Shown: positions 35,740-44,833 of the stretch, piece after piece
Position numbering within the stretch: the first letter of the stretch is position 1
How the letters are laid out: every line of letters starts with the position of its first letter
NCBI RefSeq assembly: GCF_031202265.1
Contig: NZ_CP100604.1
Span: 2,276,501 to 2,340,500, forward strand
Direction of reading: 5' to 3'
Length of the DNA stretch: 64,000 nt
DNA from: Bradyrhizobium sp. Ash2021
Lineage (GTDB): Bacteria; Pseudomonadota; Alphaproteobacteria; Rhizobiales; Xanthobacteraceae
Translations under genes and position numbers: made by a program
Notes under the pieces: generated by a model
What the model was told of the DNA's origin: nothing
Seen by the model: only the letters and a program-made list of their open reading frames with translations
Databases searched by the model: none

Positions 35740-35996
35740 GGCCGATTTTGCATTTTTGGGGAGTCACAAGGCGGCATCTTGGGTCCATGCGCGGCGCCCG
35801 TTCTTCGCTATGGCCGACATCGAAGAGAATGAGCGTCGCAGGGCCGCCGGTAGAAAGGAGATCCCGCTCTCACGCACCGCGGTCGAGGTCGTGCGGCGGA
35901 TCGATGCGCTGTTGGCGATCGAACGCTGCATCAATGGTCGGAGTGACGAGGAACGCGTTCAGGTTCGGCTGACGAGGAGGGAAGTTGTCCGCTCTT
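35740..35996 (+). mobile_element. IS66-family transposase fragment
   Basis: WVHARRPFFAMADIEENERR followed by RAAGRKEIPLSRTAVEVVRR and DALLAIERCINGRSDEERVQ is the IS66 transposase core after the second catalytic Asp (C-W-x-HARRKFF). Only about 80 codons remain. The end overlaps the start of the nitroreductase gene, so the element may now supply its upstream region. Confidence 0.65.
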
Positions 35997-36713
35997 GAAG
36001 CAGCCGTGATTGGCGTGAGTGAGGCGGGTACGGTTGCGCGGAGCCGGATCGACGAGATCATCGCCGGACGCTTCGCATGTCGCGAATTCTGCGACGCTCC
36101 GGTCCCGCGACGGACCATCGAGCAGATTCTCCGCGTGGCACGGTTCGCGCCGAGTGGTGCAAACATCCAGCGCTGGTACGTCTACGTACTCGCGGGCGCG
36201 GCAAAGGATGGGGTGTCGGCGGCGCTGCTGGAAGCGCACGAAAACTCCCGCGACGAGCACGTGTCGGAATACAAATATTACGCCAGCGACTTACCCGATC
36301 TGTATCTGAAGCGGCGACGGGAATTCGGACGAAGGTTCTACGGTTCGCTCGAGATCGCTCAAGACGATGTCGGGGCTAGGAGGCGACAAACCGCGAAGAA
36401 CTACACATTCTTCGGCGCACCGGTGGGATTGATCGTGACCATCGACCGCCGACTGGAAGTCGGGAGCTGGCTTGACCTCGGAATGTTCGTGCAGAACGTG
36501 ATGCTGGCGGCGGCGGGGCGTGGGCTTCAGTCCTGTCCGCAGGAGACGTTCTCGAAGTATCACCGGATCCTCCGTCCGCTGCCTTCGATCCCAGCGGAGC
36601 AGGTGGTGGTGTTCGGCATCTCCATCGGCCGCGGCAGGGTTGAGGGGACGGAAAGATTGATGCCGCGGGCGGAGGTTGATGAGTTCGCCACGTTCGTCGG
36701 ATTCGAATCGTGA
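35985..36713 (+). CDS. Nitroreductase, probable 4-nitrobenzoate reductase
   Basis: 242 residues of the FMN-dependent nitroreductase fold: RRTIEQILRVARFAPSGANI (FMN-binding R...S-x-N), QTAKNYTFFGAPVGLIVTID, LDLGMFVQNVMLAAAGRGLQ and the C-terminal GISIGR. The start is TTG 35985, with GAGGAGGG upstream. Immediate pairing with a 4-hydroxylaminobenzoate lyase homologue suggests PnbA-like reduction of a nitroarene to the hydroxylamine; this substrate is inferred from context. Confidence 0.78.
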   Translation: MSALEAAVIGVSEAGTVARSRIDEIIAGRFACREFCDAPVPRRTIEQILRVARFAPSGANIQRWYVYVLAGAAKDGVSAALLEAHENSRDEHVSEYKYYASDLPDLYLKRRREFGRRFYGSLEIAQDDVGARRRQTAKNYTFFGAPVGLIVTIDRRLEVGSWLDLGMFVQNVMLAAAGRGLQSCPQETFSKYHRILRPLPSIPAEQVVVFGISIGRGRVEGTERLMPRAEVDEFATFVGFES

Positions 36714-36738
36714 GACTCAATCGAAAGAGGAGACGGCC

Positions 36739-37278
36739 ATGGGAAGCCGAGAAGAATTGATCCAGCGCAGCATTCCGTTCTTGCGGGAGGTCAAGGATAT
36801 GACGCCCGGCGCCAAGATGGAGCGTTGGCTCAACGAGACATACGGCGAAGACAGCGGGCTCTATCAGGATCTGGCTCGCCTGATCAAGATCGGGGTCGAG
36901 GAAGGCTGGGCGGCGAACCATGAGGTGGAAGGCCCGAATTACCGACGCAGCCGCATCCTGGAGCCGACGCCGGAAACGTTCCAGTTCAGCATCACCGCTG
37001 TCTACATGAACAGCGCCGATGCGCGCCGCTTCAGGGACGATGACGATCACGATGTGTTGCGCGGGCAGTATCACGGCCATCCTTATGGTGAACTCAACCT
37101 GGTCGTTCCCCTTGACAAGGGCGCCGAGTTGAAGGGGCTGCAGGGGTGGCAGGGACCTGGTTGGACCGCGCCCGATCCCGGCAGCCGGCACCATCCCGAG
37201 GTGAGGGGTGGAGCTGTCATCGCGTTGTTCTACCTGCCGGCCGGACGCATCTCTTACGACTTCAAGGCTCCGGCCTGA
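36739..37278 (+). CDS. DUF4863 protein, probable 4-hydroxylaminobenzoate lyase
   Basis: 179 residues: REELIQRSIPFLREVKDMTP, AKMERWLNETYGEDS, EGPNYRRSRILEPTPETFQF, QYHGHPYGELNLVVPLDKGA and ALFYLPAGRISYD. This is a cupin-like family with conserved His residues (HGHPYGE) that includes PnbB, which turns 4-hydroxylaminobenzoate into protocatechuate and ammonia. It starts 25 bp after the nitroreductase, with AGAGGAG before the ATG, so the two are an operon. No protocatechuate ring-cleavage genes are in the window. Confidence 0.7.
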   Translation: MGSREELIQRSIPFLREVKDMTPGAKMERWLNETYGEDSGLYQDLARLIKIGVEEGWAANHEVEGPNYRRSRILEPTPETFQFSITAVYMNSADARRFRDDDDHDVLRGQYHGHPYGELNLVVPLDKGAELKGLQGWQGPGWTAPDPGSRHHPEVRGGAVIALFYLPAGRISYDFKAPA

Positions 37279-37399
37279 TCGCTGACTGCGCAACGCGGGT
37301 GGCGTCAATCCCTTGGCTTTGATTGAACGTCTTGGACGAAAAAAACCCCCTCGGTTTTATCGATCTCAAATATCGGCGAAAAAATCGAGGCGAAATTCC

Positions 37400-38090
37400 T
37401 CAACCGTGATCGCCATCTCCGGACTGGCGTGCTGGCGCGACTGGCATCGCAATGACATCACGACGCACCACGGCCTGATCACGCCGGCGCATCCGCGACT
37501 GACCAAATTGTTCGAGCGGCCGCTGTCGGCGACGTCGTTCAATATGCTCTTGCGGGATCCGATCCGCTTCGTCTGGCGCTACGGTCTCGGATGGAAGGCT
37601 CCAGAGGACGCAGACGAGCCGGTGACCCTGGACCCCAACGTCTTCGGGACGTTCGTCCATGCCATGCTCCGCGATGCCATCGAGCAATTGGAGGGAGATG
37701 GCGGTATCGCCAGGGCCGGCCAGGGACGGATCGAAGCCGCGCTCGCCGACGCACGCGGTCGCGCCGTCGCCCTATGGGAGAATGCCCAGCCAGTGCCGCC
37801 GGACGTGATCTGGCGCAGCACCACATCGCGCGGGCATACGCTTGCGGCCGCCGCGCCGGCGTACGGACTGGAGCCGGCTACCGAACCAGGAGACCTGCTG
37901 CGAAATCCCCTTCGGAAAGGCCAACCCGAAGGAAGATGGCCGCGATTTGCCCTGGTCGGTCGGCGCGCCCGTCGAGATTCCAGGGACCGCCCTCCTGATC
38001 GAAGATCAGATCGACCGCCTCGACTTGTCGGGCGATCAGGCCCGCGCCCGAGTCATCAACGAATGGACGACGCGCAGACGACGAGCTGAA
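37400..38090 (+). pseudogene. PD-(D/E)XK nuclease (AddB/RecB-like) C-terminal fragment
   Basis: ACWRDWHRNDITTHHGLITP, HPRLTKLFERPLSATSFNML followed by LRDPIRFVWRYGLGWKAPED and DPNVFGTFVHAMLRDAIEQL form the N-terminal part of a RecB-type nuclease domain. The frame shifts near 37890 and continues EIPFGKANPKEDGRDLPWSV followed by GAPVEIPGTALLIEDQIDRL and DLSGDQARARVI. The catalytic D-x-K part is lost. Nothing upstream encodes the rest. Confidence 0.55.
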
Positions 38091-38099
38091 AAGGTCAAC

Positions 38100-38577
38100 G
38101 CACAGGGGCCTACGACGCTGGCTCCGTTCGCAGCGCGCTTACCGCAGATCTGATCATCGCGACGATTTCGACCTCGGCATCGCTGTCCTGAGATTGAGCT
38201 AGCTAACGACCGCGCCTGGTCAGCCCACCTCCGGCGCGAGCGGGCCCCGAGTGAAGCTCTCGTGTCCTTCCCCCGTGCACATCCGGGGCCTCTTCCACTC
38301 AACTTCATTAGCGGGCTGCGCATCTTTCGGCAGGGGTAGGTCAGAGCGACGTCCATATCGCTCAATTGCACTCGCGTCGTGCCGGCATTGTCGAAGGTGG
38401 TCGCTAGCATTAGACTGTGGTCGAGGCTCCCTGCGACTTTGGGCTAGTGAGATCGGACGATCTCGTCGGGCAGATGGTGGGTAGGGAAAGGCACCACATT
38501 CTGGAACTCTGATTTCGAATTAGAGGCCGGCGAACTCGGAATTGCCGCCCATCGCGGGCTTTCGACGTGAGGCGAAT
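38100..38577. other. No supported gene
   Basis: About 480 bp before the histidine kinase. Frames on either strand show no family that I can name. Confidence 0.35.
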
Positions 38578-40176
38578 ATGTTCATGGAAAGGTCAGCGGC
38601 CGGATTACAGGCGCATGAGCTTGTACTCTCGAATCTTTCGCCCAGCGTCGCTCAAAGGCGGTTCGCGCTTGGCGTTGTGCTAGTGCTGCTCGTTGTCTTT
38701 GTCATCGTGGCAGGCCCGCTCTCGGGCCTGCCACTCAGGCGGGTTGACGCCTTTATACCCGCCTACGGCACCGCGATTTTCGTCATCGACTCTATCACCG
38801 CAGCCCTGCTCTTCGCGCAGTTTTCCGTCCTACGCTCGCATGCGCTCCTCGCACTGGCGAATGGCTATTTCCTGACGGCACTCATCGCAATTCCTTGGAC
38901 GCTCACATTTCCAGGCGTATTGGCACCGGAGGGCGGCCTTGGCGGCGGCCTCCAGAGTACGGTTTGGCTCTATGTCCTATCGCACGTGGGCTTCGCCCTG
39001 TTCGCGATCGTCTATATACTGCTGAAGGATGCCGATCCGATGGAGTGGCTGTCGCCACGCTCCATTCGTGCGAGGGTCCTTACGACTGTCGGATCAGTTA
39101 CTGCGCTCGTCTGTTGCGCAACAGTTTTCGTTACAGCAGGCCATGCGCTCCTCCCGCGCATCATGCTCGACACGGCGGAGGTTTCCTATCTCTGGTACTA
39201 CACGATCGGACCGATGGCGGCATTATTCGTCGTCGCGCTTGTCTTGCTATGGCTGCGGCACCGCTCGGTGCTCGATCTCTGGCTGATGTTGGTCTTGTTC
39301 GCATACATCATCGAGATCGCCCTCACCGCCTTTCCTATCCCGTACCGCTTTAGCGTCGGCTGGTATGCCGGGCGAATTTACGGCGTGCTTTCCGGCAGCT
39401 TTGTGCTGCTCATCCTGATGAAAGAAGTCACAATGCTATACGGTGAACTGCTGCGCGCAGTCCTTGCCCAACGCCGCGAGCGCGAGGTGCGTCTGCTGAC
39501 GGGGGACGCGGTCGCAGCCACCGTTGCGCACGAGATCAAGCAGCCATTGTCGGCAATGCTTATGAACGCCAGTACGAGCCTGCGCTGGCTTGATCGCGCG
39601 ACGCCCAACATCGATGAGGCCAAAGCCGCATTACAGGCAATCGTGAACAACGCGCACCGTGCGGACGCGGTGATCGAGAATATTCGGACGCTCTTCAAGA
39701 GGGATGCGCGAACCCGGACCTCGCTCGACGTCAACAATCTGATCCGCGAAACTCTGGCGCTCTTGCGCGACGACCTGCAGACGCATCGGGTAGCGGTTCA
39801 AGCCGACTACAACCAATCGCTCCCACCGATAGAGGGCAACCAGGTTCAGCTGCAGCAGGTGCTCGTGAATTTGATCACGAACGCGATCGATTCAATGGCC
39901 ACTGAAGATGGGAACCGGGTACTTTCCTTAAGGTCTAAAGTATACGACTCCGGCAGTCTGATGGTGTCGGTGGAAGACGTGGGGAAGGGTGTCGAGCCGA
40001 GCGCTATCGATCTGATATTCAAACCGCAGTTTACGACCAAGGTGCACGGGATGGGGATGGGGCTGTCGATTTGCCGGTCGATCATCGAGGCCCATGGGGG
40101 GCGGTTGTGGGTGACCGCCAATCTGCCCCGAGGTGCCATTTTTCAATTCACGCTGCCCGCCCACCAGGAGCACTAG
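38578..40176 (+). CDS. Membrane-sensor histidine kinase (MASE4-like)
   Basis: 532 residues from ATG 38578. Residues 1 to about 280 hold roughly seven hydrophobic helices resembling the MASE4 sensor. Then a HisKA domain with VAATVAHEIKQPLSAMLMNA (His near 318), N-box LVNLITNAIDS, and G-boxes VEDVGKGVE and GMGMGLSICRSIIEAHGGRL. It autophosphorylates and would pass phosphate to a response regulator; the gene 25 bp downstream is such a regulator but is frameshifted. Kinase motifs are all intact. Confidence 0.85.
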   Translation: MFMERSAAGLQAHELVLSNLSPSVAQRRFALGVVLVLLVVFVIVAGPLSGLPLRRVDAFIPAYGTAIFVIDSITAALLFAQFSVLRSHALLALANGYFLTALIAIPWTLTFPGVLAPEGGLGGGLQSTVWLYVLSHVGFALFAIVYILLKDADPMEWLSPRSIRARVLTTVGSVTALVCCATVFVTAGHALLPRIMLDTAEVSYLWYYTIGPMAALFVVALVLLWLRHRSVLDLWLMLVLFAYIIEIALTAFPIPYRFSVGWYAGRIYGVLSGSFVLLILMKEVTMLYGELLRAVLAQRREREVRLLTGDAVAATVAHEIKQPLSAMLMNASTSLRWLDRATPNIDEAKAALQAIVNNAHRADAVIENIRTLFKRDARTRTSLDVNNLIRETLALLRDDLQTHRVAVQADYNQSLPPIEGNQVQLQQVLVNLITNAIDSMATEDGNRVLSLRSKVYDSGSLMVSVEDVGKGVEPSAIDLIFKPQFTTKVHGMGMGLSICRSIIEAHGGRLWVTANLPRGAIFQFTLPAHQEH

Positions 40177-40200
40177 CATGCGCGGTCCTACTCTTGAAAG

Positions 40201-40601
40201 ATGCAGGAGGCCGAATTGCCTACGGAGACCGTGATCTCGATCATCGATGATGATGAGGACTTTCGCGAGGCTATAGCGCGTCTGATGAAATCGCGGGGGT
40301 TCACGGTCGATGCTTTCCCATCCGCGCTGGCTTTTTTATCCTGCCCGAATATTCGCAATACCTCCTGCCTGATCGTGGACGCCCATATGCCGCGAATGAC
40401 CGGGATTGAGCTGCATCGTCGGTTGGTGGAATCGGGCTATGCCATTCCAACGGTCCTGAGCGGTTACGTCGACGAGCGTTCGGGCTCGTGCGTTGGCTGA
40501 TGGCATCATTTGCTACCTGACCAAGTCGCGTAATGAGGATGCTTTGTTTGGATGCGTCTCGTCGGCTCTGGAGCGGGCCAAGCCAGATGAATATCGTTCA
40601 T
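40201..40601 (+). pseudogene. Receiver-domain response regulator, frameshifted
   Basis: ISIIDDDEDFREAIARLMKS and CLIVDAHMPRMTGIELHRRL carry the acidic pocket and phosphorylated Asp of a FixJ-type receiver. After AIPTVLSGYVDE the frame runs into a stop at 40500. The next frame gives VRARALADGIICYLTKSRNE followed by DALFGCVSSALERAKPDEYR, the expected end with its conserved Lys. The conserved Thr/Ser-Ala step is also altered. It is the presumed partner of the kinase upstream, so the phosphorelay may be dead unless an orphan regulator takes over. Confidence 0.65.
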
Positions 40602-40639
40602 GATGATCACAGTCACGTGGGAGCGTTGACCGAGGGAGG

Positions 40640-40842
40640 AAATCACGTCTTCATGGTCTGCAAGGGTTCGGTGCCAAATCATCGGGGCGCGACGGATTCC
40701 GAACGACGATGTGTAGGTGACCGCGCGGTTCCTCGACTAGCGCGGAGCGGACGACTGCCGTGATTTCGTGACCGCGCGAGAGCCCCGCTCAATGATCCAA
40801 GTTTCCTGTTCTGCCGCTCGCTCCAAGCAGGAACATTCTCAT
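40640..40842 (-). pseudogene. NAD(P)-binding epimerase/reductase N-terminal fragment
   Basis: Minus strand: MRMFLLGASGRTGNL (the GxxGxTG dinucleotide motif), then in another frame ARGHEITAVVRS and HLHIVVRNPSRPDDLAPNP. This is an NmrA-like fold cut short after about 60 residues. Confidence 0.4.
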
Positions 40843-41059
40843 CGCACTCTCCAGTGGGCAAGGCATCCAACCTTGGCTCATGGGCTTGACCGAGGTCGCC
40901 TATGGATCAAAAGTGCCGTTTCGACCCTCTGCCAGCCACTTCCGGTGTACCCCGATCAACGGACATCGCGAGACCGGCCCGACTGGTCCGGTTCGTGCCA
41001 ATGAGAGACATCGCCTGATCACAACACTGTGGCTTGCTCGGCGGGGATCGAGCTTTCAG

Positions 41060-42110
41060 GAGGTTGTCCATTCGGCCCTGACCGAGGAAGCTGAGGTTGC
41101 TGAAGCTTCAGATTCCGGGGAGAACCGAATGGACACCCATCAGAATGCGCCTCTGACGCCGAAAGGTCGAGAGGCGATGGTGCGGATCGTGATCGAGGGC
41201 GGCATGACGAAGGCCGCGGCCGCCCGCCAATTCAACACCACAGCGAAGACGGTCGCCAAATGGGTTGAACGCTTCCGCGTGGAAGGTGTCGGTGGACTGC
41301 GAGATCGCTCCTCAAAACCTCATTCATTGCCAAGCCAAACCCCGCCTGCCACGTGCGCTGCCGTCGAGGCGTTGCGCCGGCAGCGCCACACCGGCAAGCA
41401 GATCGCCGCCGAAGTTGGTGTGTCGGCGGCGACCGTCAGCCGGATCCTGCGGCGGTTGGGTCTCAACAGGCTCTCAGCGCTGGAGCCGGCCGAGCCGATC
41501 CGGCGTTGTCAGCGCGAGAACCCGGGTGAGCTGATTCACATCGACATCAAAAAGCTCGGCAAGTTCAGCCGGATCGGCCATCGCATCACCGGCGATCGAA
41601 CCGGCCAAAGCAACCTGCGCTCCCGTGGCAAGGGGCCAGGCTGGGAGTACGTGCATGTCTGCATCGACGACGCTTCCCGCATCGCCTTCAGTCAGGTCAT
41701 GAAGAACGAGAAAAGAGGATGTGCCATCGCCTTCCTCAAGGCGGCCGTCGCCTACTATGCGAGCCTCGGGGTAACGGTCGAGCGTGTCATGACGGACAAC
41801 GGCTCCTGCTATAAATCCTTTGCCTTCCGCAAAGCCTGCAAGCGCTTTGGTCTCAAGCACATCCGCACTAAGCCGTATACGCCCAAGACCAACGGCAAGG
41901 CCGAACGCTTCATCCAAACCAGCTTGCGTGAATGGGCTTATGCCCAAGCTTACAACACTTCAAAAGAACGCGCCACCGAGCTGCCAAGATGGCTTCACCG
42001 CTACAATTGGCACCGTCCTCATGGCAGTCTCGACTCAAAGCCGCCCATCAGCAGACTCGGCCTGGCCGGGAACAACCTCTTGAGGCTCCACACCCTCGCG
42101 GTTCCAGGTC
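41060..42110 (+). mobile_element. IS481-family insertion sequence
   Basis: The transposase gene is flanked by AGGAGGTTGTCC at about 41058 and the reverse-oriented AACAACCTCTTGA at about 42073, which share the inner GGTTGT/ACAACC of a likely terminal inverted repeat. I cannot see a target duplication with certainty. Confidence 0.55.
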
Positions 42111-42721
42111 CTTGTATCATGATTTCGTTAACTCCAGACATCGGGGATTTATCACCGCGGCTTCGCTTCTGCTCCCGACAGCATAGCCTTGAAGGTGATT
42201 TCGATGAGCTGTTCAGGAAAGGCCAGTCTCGTCACACCGATCAGGTTACTGGCGCACTGAGGTCGTGCCGTGCCGTAGGACTCCTTGCGTACCTTGCCCG
42301 CGGCGGCGAATGCGGCGTCGACATCGAGGACATAGAGCGTCTCTTCGACGACGTTGTCCAGCGTTGCCCCGAAGCGCGCCAAAAGCTTGACGGCATTGGC
42401 GTAGGTCGCCCGCATCTGTTGTTCCATCATCGAGAACTCGGCCGGCTTGCCGGATTCATCGAGAGAAGCAGGCGCGATCAGGTTCCCCTTCTCGTCGTGG
42501 CTGAGTTGGCCGGCGACATGGATCGTGTCACCGACCTTGATCGCTTGTGCGTATCCGTAGGCATCCTCCCACGGCACACCCAAATAGGCGGCCTCTTTAC
42601 CATTCACTGCGGCTGCGTTTACGTCGTTGCTTTGCATATCGAGCCTCCTGGCTTCTCAATCTGGCGACGCGTATCGGTGGCGGCGCTGAAAGTTTCGATA
42701 CGACGATGCTTTGGAGAATGA
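41129..42721 (+). CDS. IS481-family transposase, stop codon lost
   Basis: ATG 41129 begins MDTHQNAPLTPKGREAMVRI. An N-terminal helix-turn-helix (MTKAAAARQFNTTAKTVAKW and a second HTH KQIAAEVGVSAATVSRILRR) is followed by the DDE core: IHIDIKKLGKFSRIGHRITG, VMTDNGSCYKS and PKTNGKAERFIQTSLREWAY. Family similarity ends with SRLGLAGNNLLRLH at about 42090, where the usual stop is missing. The frame then reads on over ridA in antisense to 42721, so the extra 210 codons are not real transposase. Confidence 0.8.
   Translation: MDTHQNAPLTPKGREAMVRIVIEGGMTKAAAARQFNTTAKTVAKWVERFRVEGVGGLRDRSSKPHSLPSQTPPATCAAVEALRRQRHTGKQIAAEVGVSAATVSRILRRLGLNRLSALEPAEPIRRCQRENPGELIHIDIKKLGKFSRIGHRITGDRTGQSNLRSRGKGPGWEYVHVCIDDASRIAFSQVMKNEKRGCAIAFLKAAVAYYASLGVTVERVMTDNGSCYKSFAFRKACKRFGLKHIRTKPYTPKTNGKAERFIQTSLREWAYAQAYNTSKERATELPRWLHRYNWHRPHGSLDSKPPISRLGLAGNNLLRLHTLAVPGPCIMISLTPDIGDLSPRLRFCSRQHSLEGDFDELFRKGQSRHTDQVTGALRSCRAVGLLAYLARGGECGVDIEDIERLFDDVVQRCPEARQKLDGIGVGRPHLLFHHRELGRLAGFIERSRRDQVPLLVVAELAGDMDRVTDLDRLCVSVGILPRHTQIGGLFTIHCGCVYVVALHIEPPGFSIWRRVSVAALKVSIRRCFGE
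42152..42637 (-). CDS. RidA/YjgF family protein
   Basis: 161 residues: YAQAIKVGDTIHVAGQLSHD, MRATYANAVKLLARFGATLD followed by NVVEETLYVLDVDAAFAAAG, and RPQCASNLIGVTRLAFPEQL followed by IEITFKAML, the enamine/imine deaminase fold. The Arg-x-x-... segment usual in active RidA (RPAR-type) reads TARPQCASNLI, so this belongs to the broader YjgF group and deaminase activity is uncertain. The ATG has CAGGAGG upstream. The promoter block at 42690-42830 recurs elsewhere in the window. Confidence 0.82.
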   Translation of the reverse strand: MQSNDVNAAAVNGKEAAYLGVPWEDAYGYAQAIKVGDTIHVAGQLSHDEKGNLIAPASLDESGKPAEFSMMEQQMRATYANAVKLLARFGATLDNVVEETLYVLDVDAAFAAAGKVRKESYGTARPQCASNLIGVTRLAFPEQLIEITFKAMLSGAEAKPR

Positions 42722-42830
42722 CCTTGCGACGCCGGCGAGGGAAATCACCTCTCGCCATAGAGTCGATAGACGATCGTTATTGCCGCCCCGCCGCGTGATG
42801 CCGTAGCGAGGAATGCTACCAGCCGCATCT
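42690..42830 (-). promoter_or_regulatory. Conserved ridA upstream region with palindromic core
   Basis: Reading toward ridA the block contains ATAACGATCGTCTAT (palindromic core ACGATCGT) and GGCGAGAGGTGATTTCCCTC. About 85 percent of the block is repeated at 59545-59710, where it precedes a ridA-like start, and a piece lies at 3236-3292. Preservation of the dyad suggests an operator for a regulator not present here. Confidence 0.5.
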
Positions 42831-43590
42831 GCAGAGACTCCCGTTGCCGCCCCTTGGACCAATCGAGGTTGCGCGTGCCAACGCGCCGCCGTCCTTGACC
42901 ATAACGCCGCTCCTACGGTGGATTTGTCGTGCGCCACGTCGCCGACCGGATGCCGGACCGAGGTAAGAGAGGGAAAGACATCGCCGTTTTGCAGATGGGG
43001 CAGGATGCCTTCAAAAAAAAGTTCTGAAATACGGAATTGCTACCGATTGATAGAGGTTGCCGCACCCGTCGATACGACCGCGACCCCGGCTTTTGAGCCT
43101 GCCGTCCCGGGCCGCTTCGCCGAATGAAGGCCGAAAGGGAACACGAGGGCGGACTCTGAGCCTCCATGACCGCTCTGGGTCTTGGCTGTGTAAAAACGCT
43201 GCGTCGAGCAAACTGCAGAGAAAAGTATTCCTTCGTAAGCATCGCTCTGGGTAGGTGAAGAGCAAACTGAACTGCAGTGCCGCGGAATCTGAGAACTAGA
43301 TTCTCTGCTCTTGGCGAGATTTCGCGTTTTCACACAGCCAGGGTCATTCGCGTCATTTTTGCCGCGTACCCGAGATGTCTGCTCATCCCCTGACAGCGGC
43401 GGAATTGTAGGCATCCTCGGACCGCTGCTTGAGGTCCATAAGCCGACATAGAACCAATGGCCGCGACGCGACAGCTACGGGCCAACAACGGAAGTCGCGC
43501 CTTCACAACTGGCCACAGGCCCGAACTTGGGCCAAGCCGACGTCATTGGCGGCTAGGAGGAACGCAGATACACGCAGAATACCGCGATTA
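42831..43590. other. No supported gene
   Basis: About 760 bp without recognisable coding sequence. It contains stretches typical of Bradyrhizobiaceae intergenic debris (for example TTTTCACACAGCC near 43330). Confidence 0.35.
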
Positions 43591-44645
43591 TCACGAGGCC
43601 GGTATTGATGCGCGGACCTCGTGATCAATCTCGGCAACGCCAGCCACTGCTTCCGATGTATGAGTTTGGGAGCAAGATAGTGCTGTGGGTTTGGTGGCCA
43701 GCACTGTGTTGTACGGGTTGCCAAACACAAACACCTTCGACGTGCGCCAAATGATTCGCTCCAGTTCCACGAATGTGCGCATTTTTAACCGGTACTTCCA
43801 CAACAGCATGTGTTGAATGAAGTTCCAGGTTATTCCCCAGGCCAAGAATGGTAGTCGCCGATACTGGATTGGACTGAAGCCAAGTCGGCGCATCTTGTAG
43901 CGAGAAGATTGGCTCCGACAAAATTGTAGCGCCAATTCTCGAAGAAGGCGGTGACACTCAGGTAATCCTTGGTACGGCGACAATGATCCAGGGACCCCGG
44001 CGAATGGATCAGCAACCGTCTTCCCGGCTTGAGCATCCGCCAGCACCTAGCTAGCCACGCGTCCAGGTCTTTGGTGTAGCCAATCGACTCGAGCGCATAG
44101 ATGCCGTCAAAGTGTTCGTTCGGGAGATCGAGGCTGTCGAAGACGATGACTATCACCTGTCCACGCCCGCCAGGTCTCGCAAACTTCCGCCGGCAGATCT
44201 CCGCCTGCACGGATGAATTGGTCACGCACACAATTTCGATATTGCTCCGTCCGGCGAGGTATTCGGCTGCCGCGCCGGAGCCGCATCCGAGATCTAGGAA
44301 TCGCATCCCGTCTTTCGGCTTCAAAAGAGCATATTCGGCCTCGTAAGGGTGCGAAAATGCCAATCGGGGAAACTCACACGTGCTGTAGTTCGATTGCTCG
44401 TCGCGATACGTGCCGAACACGTCATCGTATGTGCGCTTTTCGTCGTCATGCTTGAGAAAGTCGTTCGGCTTTGGTGTCCACTCAATCAGTTGGCGCCGCT
44501 CGAATTCATTCAGCTGGTGGCCGATCTTGCTCGCGTCCTTCGGTCGGGTCACCAAAAGAAAAAGTACGTAATGAAACAAGTTGTATGCCACAAACAACGC
44601 GCCGATGACGGCCGCTGCCAACTGAGATATTAGAACAATATTCAA
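43591..44645 (-). pseudogene. Membrane-anchored SAM methyltransferase, frameshifted
   Basis: ATG 44645 opens with a hydrophobic anchor (LISQLAAAVIGALFVAYNLF), then a class I methyltransferase domain with motif I RFLDLGCGSGAAAEYL (117-124), FDGIYALESIGYT and CWRMLKPGRRLLIHSPG. Near 43900 the frame breaks. The expected C-terminus is in the next frame: RRLGFSPIQYRRLPFLAWGI followed by TWNFIQHMLLWKYRLKMRTF. Total length would be about 350 residues. The SAM-binding core is uninterrupted; the tail, probably substrate-binding, is lost unless the break is a sequencing error. Substrate unknown. Confidence 0.6.
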
Positions 44646-44833
44646 GGTTGCTCCTGTGATAGCTGAAACATTCTACGAACTCGTATTGCAGTTATCGAAT
44701 CACAGCGATCAAGGCACTTCCTAGAACAAAGCTGGGTACGCCACGCGTAGTGGCGGACGAGACCAAACTTGCCATCACAAACTGCGCATCGCGGGGCTCT
44801 GTCAGATCTAAGACTTTCGGAGCAGTTGGGCAT
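44642..44833 (-). CDS. Small Cys-rich (zinc-ribbon-like) protein
   Basis: 63 residues with APRCAVCDGKFGLVRHYAWR followed by TQLCSRKCLDRC, two C-x(2/3)-C pairs that may bind zinc. Short relatives with this pattern are common in Bradyrhizobium. It overlaps the start of the methyltransferase gene by 4 bp, so the two could be co-transcribed. Confidence 0.45.
   Translation of the reverse strand: MPNCSESLRSDRAPRCAVCDGKFGLVRHYAWRTQLCSRKCLDRCDSITAIRVRRMFQLSQEQP

Noticed and set aside
38036..38410. Minus-strand coding frame before the sensor kinase
   Set aside because: No family motif, no ribosome-binding site; left as intergenic.
40880..42721. A single 613-residue protein
   Set aside because: Only 41129 to about 42090 is transposase; upstream has no similarity and downstream is antisense to ridA.
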